NCBI GenBank assembly: GCA_015847255.1
Contig: JADLZK010009375.1
Location: 1-64,000, forward strand
DNA from: Hyparrhenia diplandra
Taxonomy: Eukaryota > Streptophyta > Magnoliopsida > Poales > Poaceae
Direction: 5' to 3'
Length of the DNA: 64,000 bases
In this document: piece after piece, positions 59,701 through 64,000 of the stretch
How positions within the stretch are numbered: the first letter of the stretch is position 1
How the letters are laid out: every line of letters starts with the position of its first letter
Notes under the pieces: generated by a model
Database searches by the model: none
Told to the model about the DNA's origin: nothing
Seen by the model: the letters and a program-made list of their open reading frames with translations, nothing else
Translations under genes and position numbers: made by a program

Positions 59701-60224
59701 ACTCTAGTTCTAGTTCACACCAACGAAAGGCCAAAAAATAAAAGGAACAAGCATGACGCAGGCGTGACAACAGATGGAGTCCTCCACTTGTGTATACAAT
59801 AGAAAATACTAGAGTATTTAGTACTCCTGTATATTTGCACCAACACATGACAGAATACTAATAAACAAATAGTAACATAACATTACTTAAATCGTGGAAC
59901 ATTCAAGGATGGGCGGGCAAACCTAACAATGGGAACAAATTAAAGAAGCAACCATTAAAGACGGCCGGCCAGTTCCGTGCCGATTTTAAATTCGAGAAGA
60001 TGGTTTGCTCGAGGGCGTCAAAATTCCCCGGCCGTGCCAACAGTGACCATGATTTATGGCACGGATTTATTGGCTCTGGAGCGTTTGTTTATTAATTACT
60101 ACTCTATAAATGATGCTGTAACTACTCCCCTTAATTCGACAGGCTCTTCTTGAAACTCGATCGAAAGCCCCTTCAAATCATTTGAGCTCAGGTCGTTGTC
60201 ACTTGAGAACCAAAGTCCAATTCG
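56756..60224. other. Intergenic stretch
   Basis: No gene with a recognisable product. A possible Helitron left end (TCTATACCTACTAATAAAAG, 57,419) precedes AAATTTCCGTGGTCTCCCC; no right end was found. Repeated CTCCACA(AA)..CATATATACGATT words occur at 58,168 and 58,245. Confidence 0.35.
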
Positions 60225-60280
<56 letters not shown>

Positions 60281-60288
60281 TGTGTGTG
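60225..60288. repeat. Poly-T / GT microsatellite
   Basis: A run of 21 T is followed by about 20 GT units with one interruption (GTTTGT). Confidence 0.95.
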
Positions 60289-63130
60289 GTGGGATCCTAC
60301 TGGTTCAGGACTCGAACTCCGTTAGCTACTCTTTCGAGTTAATTGTATGTAAATGACGATACAAAATCTAGCGAGCGGTTTATGATGATTTCATCGATCA
60401 CGTATTTGTATGTCCAGCCTTGCAGAGATATACTTGTTATACGTAACTGTTTTTTTTCAGCATTAGTAATTGACTGGGCGGCCGGCTGGTGATGATTTCG
60501 TCCAACAATCACAGAATAATTTACATGTCTAGTTACTCTAGTATATATATTCCAAAGCTTTCTGAGTGGGCAGAATGTGAACAAACGTGTGCGTGTTATA
60601 GGGATGATGACATATACACAATGCATCAAGAAAACAAAAGTCGTAGTTGTCACCTTATCTTACTTTGACATGTTATTACATTATTAATTAGTTCCCGCTA
60701 CAGGTCAACCGATCGAGCGTTTTCCTCTACCATTACGTACTGAAGCGAACCTGCTTGTGGTGGTTTGGGTTTGATTTACTTAATGTGTTGAAGCACAAAA
60801 GTCAATGGAGGTTGCACGTCACGCGCGTGGCCTAATTTCAGCAGTTATGCCTAATTTCAGCAGCAGTTAGCTTGAGTCAGTGCCAGTTAGGCACATAATT
60901 AAATGACGTAATCATCCATGCCACTTATTTTCAATGCAATCAACATGAAAGAAATAATAAAAAGGTAGTGAATGTTTGGAAATGGAATTTTAAGAAAGAA
61001 ACGTCTTGTCACGTGATTCACTCTTGTCACGGGCTACCTTTGCTAGTGGATAGAAGAAGAGGCGTGAGACGACTTTGGTTGGTTTGTCCTCGACAAGGTC
61101 ATGACGAGTCCTCTGCTCTTGTCAATGGTGGAGGGTAGAACGGTAAATGTAACGCAGGGGCAGCACGGTAATTTGCCGAAAGCGACCACCTGTGCTGTTG
61201 GAGTGGAGTGGAGCCGACGTCGTTTTCTCTTTTCAGCACTCCGCGTAGCAGAGCAGCCGCTTTTCCCTGAATCTGCGTGCGTGCTGTGCTGCCGTTGCCG
61301 TACGTGCCCGATGATGGCCGCCGGCCGGCGAAAAGTCTTTTTCCTGGGCATGGCAATGCATCATCATCCTCTTCATTCTTCGGCCAACTCCGGCGCACGG
61401 CACGGCCGTCGTCGTTCCGTACTGGCCTGACGTGATGCGTCATGCATACACAGGCACAGCACGTCATGTTGTGTCCTCGCCGGCAGCGCGCAGCGCCGGC
61501 CAGACGATGATGCATGGCGTGGTGGCGGCGGGAGCCACCGTCCGGCGGTTGGGCGGCGCCGTCGATCAGAGGAAACAAGACAGGGTGGCTGCCTAGCTGG
61601 GCTCCCGCCGGCGGCGGCCGTGGTAGTAGAGGTCGGCCCGGCCGGGCCGGCGACAGGAAAGTTTTGCGTGGATGTGGATGGATGCAGTCCAGCTCTGGAT
61701 TCGGATTCCGGCTTTTTGGTGGATAAGGTTGCCGGCCGGGCCGAGGTGACGTACGGGCGGGGACAGAGCTGGATGCAAAGCACAAGAAAAGCTTTTAGCA
61801 AAGGCGCGACACGACGCGACCATCACCATGCTCTAGTACCACTACAGTACGTCGGTTGCACACGTAGTGTGTTCCAGTACCATGCACAGTTAAAAAAGGC
61901 TGCTGCAAGTTGAATACTCCCACCATCGATCCGAAAAGGTTGTTCATCGATCTCGTTTAAACATTCACAAGTTGGATCAGATCAAACTGGCCTAGTACAA
62001 AATTAGTGCTAACACGTACGTTTATAATAGGAGTACCAAACAATTATCTCATGCAATATATTTACACAACAAATCTATTTAGATAAATGACGTTTTTTCA
62101 TTATACGTAATAGACAAATAATCCCAAGCATCCTTCATGTTTTTTTCTCTGAAATATTATTACAACTTGGGTTCTTGAGAGAAAGGGTATAGGCCAGCGT
62201 CGCGAGGGGAGATAATTAGAAAGACTCACAATACTGACTCTACCATGGTTTTCTATCCTCATTTATTACCCCTCTATTTATTGTTTTTCTTGATGTGACG
62301 CTATATTTATTGAAGGGGAGAGAGGAAAAACACAATAAACCAAGTTAAGCCAACTACGGTCTGCAGACTCTACTCGTAGAGTCATAATTTTGGATATTGT
62401 TAAAGACTACGGTCCTCACAGTGCAGATTTCTTTCCGTAGAGTCTAGATAAAAAAAACAACCAATTAATTTCTCCCTTTATCAGGATCCTATGCGGCTAA
62501 GAATAGCCGGCGGCACTCCTCGCGACGTCCGCGTGGTTGGACGAGCGGACAGGATCGAATCTCCGCACAAATTCATCAGGCAGCGGCGACCATCGATTAG
62601 TGGTGACGAGCTCCGACGGGCAAGTTCGTCAGGCGGCCGCGAGCTCCCATCGATTGTTGGTGGGGGCAGGGGAGCCAGGCTGTAGACAAATTGGGGTGGG
62701 GCGGCCACCTGCATGCGCATTCAGTGGCCATAGCAAGATGACACAGCCATGGCAGGGCGGAGGCAGCGAGCATCCTTCGCTAACACGCACGAGCTCTGGG
62801 CGCCGTCGCGGCTGCCACACGCGAGCCCTGCAGGCGGTCCGACGAGGTATATGAGTTCCGCGCCGGCGGCGGCAGCAAGCCACGCACGAGTTCCGCACGA
62901 GCTTGGCGGAACCGGCGAGCGGGTCGAGCAGCCGCACGGGATCTGCGAGGGGAGACGGAGCGCCTCGGTTCACGAGTAGACGTCGAGTCTAACTTGGACG
63001 TCGTTTCTAAGTTTTTTTTCTCTCTCCCGCCACGTCGCCAAAAACGTCTATGTGGCAAGAATGTATTTAATATGGATAGACTCTATGGTGGTTTTACGAC
63101 CGCATGAGTGCTCTAACTAAGAAACCGGGT
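60289..63130. other. Intergenic stretch
   Basis: GC-rich blocks (61,050-61,850 and 62,490-63,000) give long frames on both strands, but with no recognisable domain, no codon pattern that I trust and no splice structure. I do not call genes here. TAGAGTC words recur near 62,370-62,450. Confidence 0.4.
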
Positions 63131-64000
63131 TGTTGACACCCAAAAATGGCATAGGCTAAACCAATCGCAAAAAATTCTAGACTTAGCCATATTTTGGAGG
63201 TCCATCCGCAAATTTCAGGACTTAGCCAAATTCTCGAGGAGGATTGAAAACGGCTTTTACGGAAGGTGACCGGACTCCCGACGGACTCACTCGGGCGCGT
63301 CCGGTCCAGTAACCGTCCGGTCACCAGCGTCGGTCGGTCGGCGCAGAGGGAGGTCGGCCGGGACAAGCGCCGTCGCGTCGCGCCCGGTCGGCGTCCGGTC
63401 GGCGTCCGTCCCGGCCGAAGTCGCGCCTCGCAGACCTTCGCGCGACCGACGGAAGGCCCGGGCGTGCCGAGGGCTCGACCGGCGGCCGGTCACCCCGGCA
63501 GTTCGTGTCCGACGAGATCCGAACCGATTTGTTTCCAATCGTGTTTTGGTCGGTTTTTGGTACTTGGAAACGTCTTAGACGCCTTCCTAAAAGGATAAGA
63601 CCACCTCCCCCTATATAATGAAGGGGTTCATGGGCGATTTGATCCTATCTACATCCAATCGTCACAACACATCTATCGAACCCTAAATCCCTCTCCTCTT
63701 CCTCTCCTTCTTCTTGCCGCCGATGCCATGAACGGAAGATCGGCGACAACCACGCCCAGAGCCGGGCCGGCTAAAAAACGGGGTCCCTCCCGGCGTGTGG
63801 GGTTTCGGGTTTCAAGAGACTTCGCCGGCGTGATGTGACCAGCCCTCGACGAGGCTCCGACGACGGCGTGTCCCGCGCTGCATCGCGCCCATCGTTGGAG
63901 GCACAAGGTCCGTGTGTGGACATCCTAAAGCGCCTTGCCGATCCCTCGATTCGGCTTGCCCTAATGAGAAGCGATCTAGCTCTTCTCTTTATTTGGTGTG
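63131..64000 (+). repeat. Start of a further LTR, cut by the window end
   Basis: It begins TGTTGACACCCAAAAATGGC, a typical LTR start (TGTTGACACC). It contains GC-rich repeats of CGGTCGGCG, then CCCCCTATATAATGAAGGGG (TATA box 63,612), then a leader-like stretch with CGAACCCTAAATCCCTCTCC. This layout (U3, TATA, pyrimidine-rich R/U5) is that of a gypsy-type LTR. Whether it is solo or part of a full element cannot be known here. Confidence 0.65.
63612..63619 (+). promoter_or_regulatory. TATA box of the right-hand LTR
   Basis: TATATAAT followed by GAAGGGGTTCATGG; the expected transcription start is 25-35 bp further right. Confidence 0.55.

Noticed and set aside
60289..60335. GGACTCGAACTCC, a reverse B-box-like word next to the poly-T/GT run
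   Set aside because: No A box at tRNA-like distance and no target duplication, so a second SINE cannot be supported.
61099..61829. Long GC-rich frames on both strands
   Set aside because: They overlap in several frames, are low-complexity (Arg, Pro, Ser, Gly) and show no recognisable domain or splice structure.
62481..63058. Overlapping frames in GC-rich DNA before the right-hand LTR
   Set aside because: No known domain and equal openness on both strands, which GC-rich composition alone explains.
1..64000. CRISPR array, bacterial operon, rRNA or functional tRNA genes
   Set aside because: Nothing of the kind is visible; the only tRNA-like sequence is the SINE head.

Overview
This window comes from a grass (Poaceae) nuclear genome. 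It has spliced plant genes with GT-AG introns, nested Ty3/gypsy LTR retrotransposons, many small MITEs, a tRNA-derived SINE and a LINE-type retroposon. The two host genes are a CAMTA4-like calmodulin-binding transcription activator (+ strand) and an AHK3/HK3-type cytokinin receptor histidine kinase (- strand), arranged tail to tail. From memory, the same neighbour pair lies on the long arm of rice chromosome 1 (OsCAMTA and OsHK3), so the segment is probably collinear with that region. The species is not identifiable from what I can see. All coordinates were derived by hand.

Region 1-30,387 is one nested retrotransposon complex. The outer element A is Ty3/gypsy of the Tat/RIRE2-like type. It starts about 28 bp before the window, ends at 30,387, and has internal domains at 17,573-29,076. 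A second related element B (359-16,654) sits inside A's 5' LTR and appears flanked by a 5-bp target duplication. Both carry gag, protease, reverse transcriptase, RNase H and integrase remnants on the + strand. Downstream of pol, both carry a GC-rich ORF region on the opposite strand with its own TATA-like box. B also carries an unrelated AT-rich insertion (about 6,930-8,610). All the coding domains are broken by many small indels.

Region 30,388-34,892 is AT-rich intergenic DNA with Stowaway- and Harbinger/hAT-like MITEs, ending in the CAMTA promoter and leader. CAMTA spans 34,893-40,194 in 11 coding exons. Its exon-intron structure is clear, but there are four apparent 1-bp deletions (one in exon 6, three clustered in exon 9), and a 58-bp tandem duplication copies a splice acceptor. 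The cytokinin receptor spans 42,279-46,351 in 10 coding exons and reads open for about 990 residues without interruption.

Region 46,352-64,000 has no further gene I can support. It holds the receptor leader and promoter, a 3.0-kb LINE-derived insertion with a 16-bp target duplication (49,101-52,119), several MITEs, a SINE with a 15-bp target duplication (55,174-55,498), a poly-T/GT microsatellite, and the beginning of another LTR (63,131 to the window end).

I found no previously unknown biological system. The most notable points are the antisense ORF with a conserved TATA box in both retrotransposons, the inner element having more diverged LTRs than its host element, the clustered frame breaks and duplicated acceptor in CAMTA, and the LINE and SINE insertions with clear target duplications.
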